Notes: generated by a model from the sequence alone, not told the origin. Shown: positions 31,001-39,625, counted from the stretch's first letter. The stretch: 64,000 nt of DNA from Pseudomonas sp. BCA17 (GCF_004519405.1 NZ_SGWI01000003.1:124001-188000); one strand, 5' to 3'. Translations and numbers: made by a program.

Positions 31001-33797
31001 TGTCCTTGGCGACGTACGACAGGGAGTCCTGGCTTTTCACACCGACGAGGTAAGGTGCGGGCGACACCAGCAAGGCGCTTTGCGCAGCCACGTTACGGCC
31101 ACCTTCGGCCTCGAACACCTGGGTCATCACTTGCAAACGATACGTGCTGTTGGCGAAGCGTTGCAGGTTGAGGTCGAGCACGGCCTGGCCGTTGTCATCG
31201 ACGGTGGTTTCCGCGAGGTCTTCGGTGCTGGCTTCTTCCAGGCCGTTGTTGAGGCGGAAGCGGTAGTCGGGGTAACGGTCAAACGCCGCGAGCGTCGGGC
31301 TCAGGGACATTTTCCCGGTGACGCGCCTGCCGGCTGCCGGGGCGCCGAACAGGTGCATGGCGGTGACTTTGGCCACCACCTGGTCCGGTGGAATCCAGCC
31401 TTGCACGGGGGTGTCGTGCAGACTCAGGCTAACCTTCATGCGGTCGGGCTCGAAGTCGCGGACCTTGAAGCTCACGCTGCCCAGGTCGGTACGTGTCTGC
31501 TTCTGGCCAATCAACTGCAAGGTCGCGGTGTATTCCCCGGCGGGGGCGACTTCACTGCTGGGGAAATCAAAGCTCTCAAAGCCGCTGGCGGACAGCTTCA
31601 GCGGCTGGCGAATCACTTCCAGGCCGCGCGGATCGGTGATTTGCAGCTCCACCGGCACGCCCTGCAGGGCTCCTTTCCAATTGCCACTACGTACAATCAT
31701 GCCCAGGTGCGCGGTTTCGCCCGGGCGATATAGGCCGCGATCAGTGAACAGGTAGGCGCTGAGGCGATCAATCGCGCCGTCCTCTTCCAAACCTCCTACA
31801 TCGAAGCGCGACAAATCCAGCTGCTGGGACTGACGGGCAATCGGCAGGAACGACTGATCGTTGCCGCGAGTGACCACATACATCAGCGGCGTTTTCTCAC
31901 GACGCAGTTCATCCAGCTTGGCGAAATGCGCGTGGCCTTCACTGTCGGTATGACCGCTGGCGACCGGCAGGCCGTTGCGACCCATGATGTCGACTTGTAC
32001 ATCGGCCACTGGTGAACCATTGCCAATGGACTGCACATACACATCATGGCTCCCATCGCTGGAGCGTTTGGCGATGATGCCCAGGTCCGTCACCACGATG
32101 AAACGCAGGTCGCTGGTACTGCTGCGGTCGTACTCGAACGTGCGCGTGGCCGGATCATCCTGCGGGCTGAGTTTGAGCACGAAAATGCCGCGCCGGCCGC
32201 CATTGGCGGTGAGGTAGTGGCTGAGGTCGACATTGTCGTAGACGGTTTTGGCCGGGTCACTGGATGACAGCGGGATATCCAGCGACTGGCGCTCGACCAT
32301 GCGATCAAAATACTCGTTGCTGAAATTCGGCCGGGCGAAGCTGCCACTGCTCTGGTCCACCAGGTGTTGCAACTGGTTGGGCAGCAGGCGGGCAATTTCC
32401 ACATGGGCGCCGGGTACGCCACGGGCCATGAAACCCAGGCGTTTTTCACCGTTGAGGCTGAGCAGTGCGCCATCGGACAGGAACTGCAACGTGCGAGGGT
32501 ACGCCGGCATGCTGATCAGCGATGCCGTAGGGTTTTTCGCCAGATAGCCGCCGATGGCTTCCAGGTTGGCGGGAACGCGCACATACAGCGCGCGACCGGC
32601 CGGGGCCTTGAATTTAAAGGCATGCAGCGTGTTCAGGGGTTCGACGCTGGGCACATGGGTCAGGTTGACCTTGGTGCTGCGGGCCAGCAGGGCGTCGTCG
32701 ATATCGTTGGCGGAGTAGGGGCGCGTATCGTCCTGGGCTTTTGCCGGCAGCAGCCAAGCCTGGACCTTACCGGCGATGGTCTCATCGGCCACGGCGCTGG
32801 AACTGCTGAACATCAATACCGGTTCGGGCTCGCCGCGTTCGTTGTCGACGAAACTCACTTCGGCGCCGGTAAACGTCAGGCGGTAACGACCGGGTACGGT
32901 GACTTCCGACACCAGGGGCGCGGTGCTGGCGTTGCCGCCGTCGCGGGCTTTGATGCCCTCGTCGAGCTTGGCGCTGACCGGCGTGCTTTCCAGCGGGGTA
33001 GCCAAGGCAGCGGAGCGTACGTAGGCGTTGAGTTTCTTTTCGTCGAAGGTGATTTCCGGGCGGTTGGGTAACTGCGCGTCGCGGTAGGCCAAGCCTTTGC
33101 CGAGGGTTATCGATACGCGCTTGCGCAGGTTGTCTTCATCCACCGGGTGGGAAAAATGGAAGGTCGCCACCAGCTGTTTCAGTGTCGGGTTGGACGGGTC
33201 CTGATACAGCTCGTTTTGCGCCAGGGTGGCGCGGAACGGTTGGGTGGAGAACTGCGTGCTGTATTGATCGAGCAGCACACCGTCGGCCAGCAGATTTTTC
33301 TTGCTCATATCGACGGTGTAATGGGCGTCGATGGGCCAGTCTTTTTCCGGCACGAACAGCAACGTGTGGTCATCGGACCAGCGCCAGGTACCGGCGATGT
33401 TTGGTTTGAGGGTGATGCCAGCGGTGACCGGTTTGCCCATCGCGGCCAGCGGAGCCACGGACTCGGCGAAGCGCACCTGCAAGTTATCCACAACCGGTTG
33501 AGGTTGGGTGTAATCGGTCAGGTTCGGTTTGTGCAGCGAATAACCCACGGTATGGGGTTTAGGCAGGTGCGAATACCACTGCCAGCCATAAAAACCGGCA
33601 CCGGCCAACAGGGCCAGGCCCAACACCCCTGCGCCAGCCTGGCGAGGGTAAGCGCGCGCCTTGCGGCCCAGGTTGGCCAGGCCATAGCCGATGCTGCGTA
33701 GCCAGAGCGGCGGATGCCATTGACCGAAAACGGCCCCCACCACGGTCAATAAGGCACCGCTAATACGGCGGCTGATCGCTTTCAACGAGTCGAACAT
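27987..33797 (-). CDS. Bacterial alpha-2-macroglobulin family protein (large, membrane-anchored)
   Basis: Periplasmic protease-trap-like protein thought to defend cells whose wall is breached. It is very long, about 1936 residues, against roughly 1650 for E. coli YfhM. The MG/bait region is followed by the thioester motif Cys-Thr-Glu-Gln near residue 1459 (YACTEQ) in the alpha-alpha toroid domain, so it is the thioester-bearing type that pairs with PBP1C. The N-terminus has no lipobox but two hydrophobic stretches (about residues 13-26 and 59-76), implying a membrane anchor instead of a lipid one. ATG 33797 follows AGGGA by 8 bases; in-frame TTG 33815 and ATG 33806 have no such site. Confidence 0.92.
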   Translation of the reverse strand: MFDSLKAISRRISGALLTVVGAVFGQWHPPLWLRSIGYGLANLGRKARAYPRQAGAGVLGLALLAGAGFYGWQWYSHLPKPHTVGYSLHKPNLTDYTQPQPVVDNLQVRFAESVAPLAAMGKPVTAGITLKPNIAGTWRWSDDHTLLFVPEKDWPIDAHYTVDMSKKNLLADGVLLDQYSTQFSTQPFRATLAQNELYQDPSNPTLKQLVATFHFSHPVDEDNLRKRVSITLGKGLAYRDAQLPNRPEITFDEKKLNAYVRSAALATPLESTPVSAKLDEGIKARDGGNASTAPLVSEVTVPGRYRLTFTGAEVSFVDNERGEPEPVLMFSSSSAVADETIAGKVQAWLLPAKAQDDTRPYSANDIDDALLARSTKVNLTHVPSVEPLNTLHAFKFKAPAGRALYVRVPANLEAIGGYLAKNPTASLISMPAYPRTLQFLSDGALLSLNGEKRLGFMARGVPGAHVEIARLLPNQLQHLVDQSSGSFARPNFSNEYFDRMVERQSLDIPLSSSDPAKTVYDNVDLSHYLTANGGRRGIFVLKLSPQDDPATRTFEYDRSSTSDLRFIVVTDLGIIAKRSSDGSHDVYVQSIGNGSPVADVQVDIMGRNGLPVASGHTDSEGHAHFAKLDELRREKTPLMYVVTRGNDQSFLPIARQSQQLDLSRFDVGGLEEDGAIDRLSAYLFTDRGLYRPGETAHLGMIVRSGNWKGALQGVPVELQITDPRGLEVIRQPLKLSASGFESFDFPSSEVAPAGEYTATLQLIGQKQTRTDLGSVSFKVRDFEPDRMKVSLSLHDTPVQGWIPPDQVVAKVTAMHLFGAPAAGRRVTGKMSLSPTLAAFDRYPDYRFRLNNGLEEASTEDLAETTVDDNGQAVLDLNLQRFANSTYRLQVMTQVFEAEGGRNVAAQSALLVSPAPYLVGVKSQDSLSYVAKDTPREVQWLAVAPDLTPLAVDGLTTEVVEHRYVSVLVKQSNGTYKYESRIKNISQPASPLAMTAQGARQTLNTGTPGDFTLQLKDANGNLLNQIDYSVAGRGNTSRSLERNAELQLRLDKRSYATGDEIAISLRAPYTGAGLITIERDKVYTQQWFKADSTNSVQHIRVPEGLEGNAYVNVQFVRDMGSAEVYMSPLSYGVVPFSINLDARRMALKVEGQEKIEPGQTLDIKVTADRPGRAVVYAVDEGILQVARYQAPDPLGFFFQKRALEVGTSQILDLILPEFSRLLSGAAPGGDTDGALANHLNPFKRKHQPPVAWWSGLVDLPAGETVLHYQVPDSFNGKLHMFAVAVDSDSVGVSEANTEVRGPIVITPNVPAFVAPGDVFNVSAGVFSNLDAAADVKFEVQTSDGLAVQGDKGSTMSLQPRKEGTAEFKIKVGETLGSADLRFVAVLPNGKRIQVAETTSIRPLSEHRVALSLGRFDSASKELKPTRELFSQLRDVQLGVAASPLVWANGLKHYLDDYGYACTEQLVSKAMPALIWGGTAPEAEQAFSGAVRMLRQRQNSAGGFGLWAANPDVAPYASLYATDFLIEARERGLPVPEDLLVRSNAYLTDLANGPSEGLSELRNRAYASYLLSRQGILVSGALSDIRERYESYFKDSWQNDLGAAYLAASYKLLKQDRQADTLFRKIPWRSLVDKWDSDGLYYDPLVHDAEHLHLLARHFPELLDDVPTTLLDKLGKRLNEQRYNSLSAALLLRALDNYGQRAQSDMTLKATAWLGDKQQQLLEMAGQPPRAAVPRTTQKLVMEKTDGPAAFYMLSEAGFDKGAKLKPINNGLEIIHEYLDLKGEPVSKVAVGDEFLVRLRLRATDRDQVQQVAVVDLLPGGVEPVYNLPPEPEPASTAQSEGDDSEYVETADGDEEADAWQAPIGETELSNWQPDYVDVRDDRVVLYGTALRDVGTFVYRVRATNAGTFNTPPAYAEGMYETTLQGRGKVGQLEITKP

Positions 33798-33940
33798 GGT
33801 GAGCATCCCTGGCAAAGTGCGGCTTATCTTACACGCGTATTTGATATAAAAGATGACGTGAATACAGCGTAAAAAACGCTAATGCGGGAGCGCACTCGCT
33901 CGCACATTTGTGAGCTTCGTCGGGCTTTGGAACGGCGGCA

Positions 33941-34873
33941 TCACGTCCACCAGTAGCGCACCAGATGAAAGAAGATCGGCGCTGCGAAGCACACGGAATC
34001 CAGCCGATCCAGCATCCCTCCGTGGCCTTCGATCATATGGCCCCAATCCTTCACCCCCCGGTCGCGCTTGATCGCCGACATTACGATGCCGCCGGCAAAC
34101 CCGAGCAAGTTGATCAAGAGCGCGATCAAGAACGATTGCCACGGATTGAACGGTGTGGTCCACCACAGCGCTGCGCCAATCAGGGACGACAACAGGATAC
34201 CGCCAACAAACCCTTCCACGGTTTTGGAAGGCGAGAGGTTGGGCGCGATCTTGCGTTTGCCGAACAGCTTGCCGCACACGTACTGCAGCACATCCGACAG
34301 TTGCACCACGATCACCAGATAGGCGATCAGCAACAGGTTGCGACCTTCATAGCCTGGGATGTCGAGGGTCAGCAACGCCGGTACGAAAGACACGCAGAAC
34401 ACGGCGATCATCAAGCCCCATTGCACCTTGGAGGCGCGCTCGAGGAAGTGCGTGCTGTCGCCCCCCAGCGAAGCGAGGATCGGCAGCAGCAGGAACACGT
34501 ACACCGGAATGAAGATCGAGAACAGCCCGTACCAATCCGAATAAATCAGCAGGTATTGCAGCGGCAGCGCCAGGTAGAACGCGGCCACCAAGGCCGGATA
34601 ATCGCTGCGGCGCGTGGGCGTAAGGGTAAGGAATTCGCGCAGGGCGTAGAACGACACGGCGTAGAACAGCAGGATCACCGCGCCGGTACCGAGCCAGAAG
34701 GCGATGCCGATCACTACCACCATCACCCACCACGCATTGATGCGGGCATTGAGGTTGTCGATCACCGCGTTAGGGGTGTCGCGGGTGCGCAGCTTGAGGA
34801 TCAGGCCAATCAGCGAAGCGAGCACCAGGATCGCGCCGATGCCGCCGAACAACACCAGGGTTTGGCTATCCAT
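33941..34873 (-). CDS. ynbB: Phosphatidate cytidylyltransferase-like protein (CdsA family, YnbB-like)
   Basis: Predicted to make CDP-diacylglycerol-type liponucleotide from phosphatidate and CTP. The 310-residue integral membrane protein has about eight hydrophobic helices and the CdsA signature near the C-terminus (SAIKRDRGVKDWGHMIEGHG then DRLDS). The frame is open upstream, but ATG 34873 comes right after the stop of the acyltransferase gene. Last gene of a six-gene leftward operon that matches E. coli ynbABCD in content, and separate from the housekeeping cdsA. Confidence 0.9.
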   Translation of the reverse strand: MDSQTLVLFGGIGAILVLASLIGLILKLRTRDTPNAVIDNLNARINAWWVMVVVIGIAFWLGTGAVILLFYAVSFYALREFLTLTPTRRSDYPALVAAFYLALPLQYLLIYSDWYGLFSIFIPVYVFLLLPILASLGGDSTHFLERASKVQWGLMIAVFCVSFVPALLTLDIPGYEGRNLLLIAYLVIVVQLSDVLQYVCGKLFGKRKIAPNLSPSKTVEGFVGGILLSSLIGAALWWTTPFNPWQSFLIALLINLLGFAGGIVMSAIKRDRGVKDWGHMIEGHGGMLDRLDSVCFAAPIFFHLVRYWWT

Positions 34874-34874
34874 G

Positions 34875-35495
34875 TCAGACGTGCTCCGGGGCAAGGGCGA
34901 GCAGGGCGTCGCGGCTGCGGGCGAGGAAGGTGGCTTTGTCTTCGTCTTGTGCCAATTGCAGAGGCGCGCCGAAGCTGGTGGTGCACAGCAACGGCAGCGG
35001 CAGTACGCGGCCTTTGGGCATGACTCGGTTGAGGTTGGCAATCCACACCGGAATCAGTTCGGCCTGTGGGTAACTTTTCGCCAAGTGGTACAGGCCGCTC
35101 TTGAACGGCAGCAGGCCGTCCTCCAGGTTACGCGTGCCTTCTGGAAAAATGATCAGCGAGTCGCCGCCTTCCAGGGCCGTGAGCATGGGCTGTAATGGAT
35201 TATCCACAGGGTCTTTGCGCTCACGGTCGATCAGCACGCCGTTGAACACGCGGTGGATGATGTAGCGGCGCAGGGCACTGGCGTTCCAGTAATCGCTGCC
35301 GGCCACCGGGCGTGTGAATTTGCGCAGGTTCTGCGGCAGCGAGGCCCATAGCAATACGAAATCGCCGTGGCTGCTGTGGTTGGCGAAGTAGATGCGTTGC
35401 ACCGGCACCGGGGCGCAACCGAGCCACAGGCTGCGGGCGCCGGTGACGGTGCGGGCCATCGAGGTAATCAGCGTGGCGACTACGGGTTCGAACAT
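34875..35495 (-). CDS. 1-acyl-sn-glycerol-3-phosphate acyltransferase family protein (PlsC-like)
   Basis: Likely acylates a lysophosphatidate-like acceptor. The 206 residues hold the acyltransferase block I NHSSHGD (His-x4-Asp, about residues 39-45) and block III FPEGTRN (about residues 118-124). It lies between a small membrane protein gene and the CdsA-like gene, one base from the latter, so it would feed phosphatidate to it. E. coli ynbABCD lacks this gene (from memory), so it is an addition here. Confidence 0.9.
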   Translation of the reverse strand: MFEPVVATLITSMARTVTGARSLWLGCAPVPVQRIYFANHSSHGDFVLLWASLPQNLRKFTRPVAGSDYWNASALRRYIIHRVFNGVLIDRERKDPVDNPLQPMLTALEGGDSLIIFPEGTRNLEDGLLPFKSGLYHLAKSYPQAELIPVWIANLNRVMPKGRVLPLPLLCTTSFGAPLQLAQDEDKATFLARSRDALLALAPEHV

Positions 35496-35504
35496 GGGAG
35501 TTCC

Positions 35505-35948
35505 TTATCCGGCGAAAGGTAGCCAAGGGCTGGCGAGAATCACGGCCAGGGTCAGCAGCGCTTGCGCGCCGAGCAACCAGGCTTGTTTGCGCAGCAATTT
35601 GAGGGCGCCACGCCGGCGTTCGGTCCACGGCCGGCCGACGCGCTTGGCCGATTGCAGGCCCAGGCTCACCAGGGCCTGATCGAGGTCCGGGGTGCGCGTG
35701 GTGTCGCGGGCCAACAGGGCGAACAGGTCGGCGTCGAACGCCACGCGCAATGCCCAGTACTTTTGCAGCAGCCCGAGGACAACCATCCACAGGGCTAGCA
35801 ACAGGCAGATGGTCGAGATACTGGCCATCAGCAGTTGCGCCAGACCGAGCAAAAAGCCGAGTACCGTCAGACCTGTGGATAACTGATCCAGCGAACGGCC
35901 ACGGCGCAGCAGGCTGGCGGTTACCTGGAGTTCCATATCAGCGGGCAT
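35505..35948 (-). CDS. Small membrane protein of the Ynb-like lipid operon, function unknown
   Basis: About 147 residues with two adjacent transmembrane helices in the middle (LGFLLGLAQLLMASIS and ICLLLALWMVVLGLLQ) and a third near the C-terminus (ALLTLAVILASPWLPF); the segments between are basic (for example RPWTERRRGALKLLRK). ATG 35948 follows GGAGGG by 8 bases and overlaps the end of the phosphatase gene by 11 bases; ATG 35936 is the alternative. Not recognised as a named family. Conserved position in the operon suggests a structural or assembly partner of the lipid enzymes. Confidence 0.7.
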   Translation of the reverse strand: MPADMELQVTASLLRRGRSLDQLSTGLTVLGFLLGLAQLLMASISTICLLLALWMVVLGLLQKYWALRVAFDADLFALLARDTTRTPDLDQALVSLGLQSAKRVGRPWTERRRGALKLLRKQAWLLGAQALLTLAVILASPWLPFAG

Positions 35949-37236
35949 GGGATAGACCCTCCAACGCTTCACGGTGAGCAGGGTGCAGGACCACATCGGC
36001 CCGCGCTGTACGAATAATAGCCAGCGCCTCATCCAACGTAGCGGCCCGTCCGCTGTGCAGCAGCCAGGCGGCAACGGCGGTGGCGCTGCGCGAATAGCCG
36101 AGGGCACAACACACCAGCAGTGGGCCGTCCAAGCGTAATTGCTCGATGGCGTCGGCGGCTTGGCGGCATTCGGCGGGGGTGGGCGCGATCAGGTCCAGCA
36201 CAGGGATGGACCGATAAGCGCGGCCCTGTGGATTAATCGGCAATTCGGCGCAGAGGTCGACGATGGCCTTGAATGAATCTTGCTCGTGCGTTGTGGGAAT
36301 TCGCCCGAGCCAAACGTTATCCACAATCAGGTCAGGTTGTGGATGCTTGCGTGTCCACAATCGCGAGTTTATCCACGCGCCGGCCAGGTAGGGCGCGTAG
36401 AGCCAGCGTGCCGCCGGGGTCAGGCGACCATCGTTACGCTTCTGAAAGCCCGGTGCGCCGAGCACCAGGTAATTCGCCTTGATTAAACCCAGGGACACCG
36501 CTGGCCAGATCAACCACAGCCACCACCCGCCCAATACCAATGCCAGGATCAGCAGCGCCACTGTGCCCAGGCCATAACGCAGGCCTATGCGCCAGCGCTG
36601 GGTATCCCGCGTCAGTCGTGCATTGCGCAGCGGGCTCGGATGCTCCAGCGGCCACAACCAAACGCAAAGCCAACCGGCGAGGGCGCCTGTGGGTAAGTCG
36701 ATAAAGTGATGTTGATAAGTGGTCAGCACCGAAATGCCGATCAAGGCGAACCAGCCGTGCACCAGCCAACGCCATACGCCTTGGGTATGCCGCTGGTACA
36801 TGACCCACAGGATCACCAGCAATGCGATATGCAGCGATGGCGCCTGGTTGAAGGGCTTATCGAAGCCTGCGAGTACGGCGAACAGCCAGCCGAATACGCC
36901 ATCCAGTTCTGGCCGCTCGAAGGTAAAGCGCAGCGGCCAGAGGAGGAAGCAACTGACCGCAATAGCTTGGGCGGACAGCAGCCGCAGCGCATGTTGTTTC
37001 AACTCATGCCGACTATTGGGTAGCAGCAGGGAAAACCCGTAAAGCAGGTCGATTGACCAGTAAGGCACGATGGTCCATGCCCAGAACGGCATGTGGGTTT
37101 CCCAATCGAACACCAGGGTACCGACGTCGCTGCGCTGACTGGTCACCCAAGTGGCAAAGCCGTAGGTGCTGAAAAACAGCGGCGCCAACAGCAGCAGCCA
37201 CAGGACGGCAGGCTTCAGTAGACCGGGCTCGCGCAT
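35938..37236 (-). CDS. ynbD: PAP2-domain / dual-specificity phosphatase fusion (YnbD-like)
   Basis: Predicted membrane phosphatase of about 432 residues. The N-terminal half is a PAP2-type membrane domain with several helices and His motifs (QAPSLHIALL; TYQHHFIDLPTGALAG). The C-terminal part is a cytosolic dual-specificity phosphatase-like domain with the Cys-x5-Arg signature CALGYSR and an upstream acidic loop (LDLIAPT). Two phosphatase modules of unrelated fold in one chain suggest removal of phosphate from a lipid head group at the membrane (inference). ATG 37236 directly follows the stop of the preceding gene. Confidence 0.88.
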   Translation of the reverse strand: MREPGLLKPAVLWLLLLAPLFFSTYGFATWVTSQRSDVGTLVFDWETHMPFWAWTIVPYWSIDLLYGFSLLLPNSRHELKQHALRLLSAQAIAVSCFLLWPLRFTFERPELDGVFGWLFAVLAGFDKPFNQAPSLHIALLVILWVMYQRHTQGVWRWLVHGWFALIGISVLTTYQHHFIDLPTGALAGWLCVWLWPLEHPSPLRNARLTRDTQRWRIGLRYGLGTVALLILALVLGGWWLWLIWPAVSLGLIKANYLVLGAPGFQKRNDGRLTPAARWLYAPYLAGAWINSRLWTRKHPQPDLIVDNVWLGRIPTTHEQDSFKAIVDLCAELPINPQGRAYRSIPVLDLIAPTPAECRQAADAIEQLRLDGPLLVCCALGYSRSATAVAAWLLHSGRAATLDEALAIIRTARADVVLHPAHREALEGLSHAR

Positions 37237-37238
37237 GT

Positions 37239-38993
37239 TCAGATCTTCTGTGCCAGGGACACGCTGAAAATACCCCACTCATCCACGCGCTGGGTAATCT
37301 TGCGAAAGCCCGCCGCCTCGACCAGTTGATCCATTTCCGCCTGGCTGCGCCGGCGCATCACCCAGGCCTGGCCCTGGCGGTGGCTGGTCAGTGCGCGTGC
37401 GATCAACTCCAGTTGCGGGTGCCACGGCTGACCGGTGTAGACCAGGTAACCGCCGGGCTCCACCGCTTCGGCAAGACCGGCCAGCGAACCGCCGACCATG
37501 GCGTTATCGGCGAACAACTCATACAGCCCGGACACCACCGCCAGGGTCGGTTTGGGGTCCAAAGCCGCCAGGTCCGCCCGGTCGAATGCATCGCCTTTGA
37601 TAAACTGCGCGATATCCCCCAGGCCTTTCTCGCGGATCAGCGCGCCACCGTCGCGCACGTTGATATCGCTGTAGTCACGCAGCAGGATCGATTCCGGCAG
37701 CGGCGACACCCCCTGCAACGCTTCGAGAATGTAGCGCCCGTGGCCGGCGGCGATATCCACAATGCGCACTTGGCGATCATCGTCACGCAACTTGGCCATG
37801 GCCAAACGCAGCAGCTCCTCGACGTTGAGCTTGCGCTGGCGAATGCCGCGCCAGCCGATGGAGTCGAGGTAATGGGTGTCGATCATCCGCCCCAGCGCGC
37901 CCTTGCCGCTGGGTTGGTTGCGGTACACGTAATCCAGGGTGCTGCCGGAGTCGAAACCGGTGTCGAAGCCCAGTTTCACCCCGTCCGACAAGTTTTTGCC
38001 CAGGCCCATGCTGGCGCGGGTCATGCGCCAGTACAGGTCGCGCAGGGAGTTGTGGGGCAGCGGCGCGGCGAGGGCTTCGGATTCGGCGCAGGTGGCGCCC
38101 AGCTTGTCGGCATCGAGCAATGATGCGCGGTCCAGCGGCTGGGTGAAGTTCTGCAGGATAAAGCGTCTGGCGCTGCTCACGGCCGTGGCGCGGTCGCGTT
38201 CGCCAAGGGTGTCGTGGAAGAAACCGGGGAGGATATGCAGCTCTTTCTTCAGGCTGCCCAGGCGATCGAAAAATTGCTGCTGGGGTTTGCGGTGCACCAC
38301 AAAGTCGGAACCGGAGATCAGCAACTGCGTCGGTACCTGGATCGCCTGGGCATCGGCGACAACCCGGTCGGCGGCTTCGTACAGACCCAGCAGCACATTC
38401 ACCGAGATGGCCTTGGTGATCAGCGGGTCGCTGTCATAGGACGCCACGCGCTCCGGGTCGTGGCTGAGGAACTTGGCCTTGACGTAACTGTTGACGAAAA
38501 AATTGCCGCGAAACCTGCGCATCAGCGCCAGGCCCGGCCGTGCAAAGGGCACGTAGAGCTTGACCTTGAAGGCTGGGGAGGCGAGCACCAGCGCGCGGAT
38601 TTTCGGCGCGTAATCATGTACCCAGGTCGCCGCGATCACCGCGCCGACGCTTTGGGCGATAACGGCGAAGTTTTCCTCATCAATGCCGTAGGCGCTGCGG
38701 ATGTGCTCGCAAAAGGTTTGCACGTCGCGGGCGCTGGTGGCGAAGCTGGGGCTGTCGCCACGCTCGCCGGGCGATTGGCCATGGCCACGGGCGTCCCAGG
38801 CGAAAAAATCGAATTGCGGCAGGTCGAGTTCGTCGACCAGATGGGCAATGCGCCCCGAATGCTCATGGCCGCGATGGAACAGCAGGATTGCCTTGCGCGG
38901 TTCACCGCTTGAAGGAGCGGCGGCCGGCCAGTGGCGGTAGAAAAGCTCGACGCCATCATGGGTACTGAAGGTGTGTTCTTGCTGTTCGCGCAT
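37239..38993 (-). CDS. ynbC: Alpha/beta hydrolase / SAM-methyltransferase fusion (YnbC-like)
   Basis: About 584 residues, the same length as E. coli YnbC. The N-terminal ~300 residues are a monoacylglycerol-lipase-like hydrolase (HRGHEHSGR, WDARGHGQSPG, nucleophile region AQSVGA, and a late HDT histidine). The C-terminal ~280 residues are a class I methyltransferase with VDIAAGHGRYI as the SAM loop. ATG 38993 is chosen since upstream sequence in frame is the tail of the neighbouring gene. The fusion implies deacylation or hydrolysis plus methylation of a lipid (inference). Confidence 0.88.
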   Translation of the reverse strand: MREQQEHTFSTHDGVELFYRHWPAAAPSSGEPRKAILLFHRGHEHSGRIAHLVDELDLPQFDFFAWDARGHGQSPGERGDSPSFATSARDVQTFCEHIRSAYGIDEENFAVIAQSVGAVIAATWVHDYAPKIRALVLASPAFKVKLYVPFARPGLALMRRFRGNFFVNSYVKAKFLSHDPERVASYDSDPLITKAISVNVLLGLYEAADRVVADAQAIQVPTQLLISGSDFVVHRKPQQQFFDRLGSLKKELHILPGFFHDTLGERDRATAVSSARRFILQNFTQPLDRASLLDADKLGATCAESEALAAPLPHNSLRDLYWRMTRASMGLGKNLSDGVKLGFDTGFDSGSTLDYVYRNQPSGKGALGRMIDTHYLDSIGWRGIRQRKLNVEELLRLAMAKLRDDDRQVRIVDIAAGHGRYILEALQGVSPLPESILLRDYSDINVRDGGALIREKGLGDIAQFIKGDAFDRADLAALDPKPTLAVVSGLYELFADNAMVGGSLAGLAEAVEPGGYLVYTGQPWHPQLELIARALTSHRQGQAWVMRRRSQAEMDQLVEAAGFRKITQRVDEWGIFSVSLAQKI

Positions 38994-39004
38994 CGCAAAA
39001 ATCC

Positions 39005-39625
39005 TTATGCAATCGGAGAGGTTTGTTCTTCTTTGAGGCCCTGGCGCACACGGTTGACCAGGGTGTAGGCGAGCAGGGCGGCAACCAGCCACATCACCGC
39101 ATCGACCCAGGCAGCGGCGAACCAGCCCAGCGCCACGCCGGTGGCCAGCACACCCAATACAAATGCCCGGTCACTCTTGCCCATCGGCCCGTCATAGCGC
39201 CGCGAAGCGCCCACCATCGGCCCCAGGACACCGGCGTATTCGCTGAACACCGCCAGCAACGCCACCAGTAAGACTGGCGCCAGGCTCACGCCGGGGATCA
39301 GCGCAAACGGCAGGATCAGCGCGCTGTCGGCGATCACGTCGCACAGTTCGTTGAGGTAGGCACCCAGGCGCGATTGCTGGCCGAACTCGCGGGCGAGCAT
39401 GCCGTCGATGGCATTGAGGGCCATGCGCAGGACCATCCATAGCGGGATCAGCGCAAACAGCCACAGATGTTGGGCGAAACCGGCGATCAGCAGGCCCACG
39501 AGCAAGGAAACGACTCCGGCCAGGACGGTTATCTGGTTGGCGGTGGTGCCGTTGTCGTAGAGGCGTTGCACGAGGGGGCGCAGCAGGTTTTGAAACCGCG
39601 GCTTGAGTTGGTAGATGGAAATCAT
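39005..39625 (-). CDS. ynbA: CDP-alcohol phosphatidyltransferase family protein (YnbA-like)
   Basis: Transfers a phosphatidyl group from CDP-diacylglycerol to an unknown alcohol. The 206-residue membrane protein contains the full signature D-G-x2-A-R-x8-G-x3-D-x3-D in the segment from IDGMLAREFG to ELCDVIADS (about residues 73-99) and about five hydrophobic helices. First gene of the operon. It is not PgsA or PssA by context; the alcohol acceptor is not identifiable from sequence. Confidence 0.9.
   Translation of the reverse strand: MISIYQLKPRFQNLLRPLVQRLYDNGTTANQITVLAGVVSLLVGLLIAGFAQHLWLFALIPLWMVLRMALNAIDGMLAREFGQQSRLGAYLNELCDVIADSALILPFALIPGVSLAPVLLVALLAVFSEYAGVLGPMVGASRRYDGPMGKSDRAFVLGVLATGVALGWFAAAWVDAVMWLVAALLAYTLVNRVRQGLKEEQTSPIA

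Noticed and set aside
29964..31733. Open frame of nearly 590 codons antisense to the alpha-2-macroglobulin gene.
   Set aside because: His/Gln/Arg-rich translation without motifs; opposite strand is a conserved gene.
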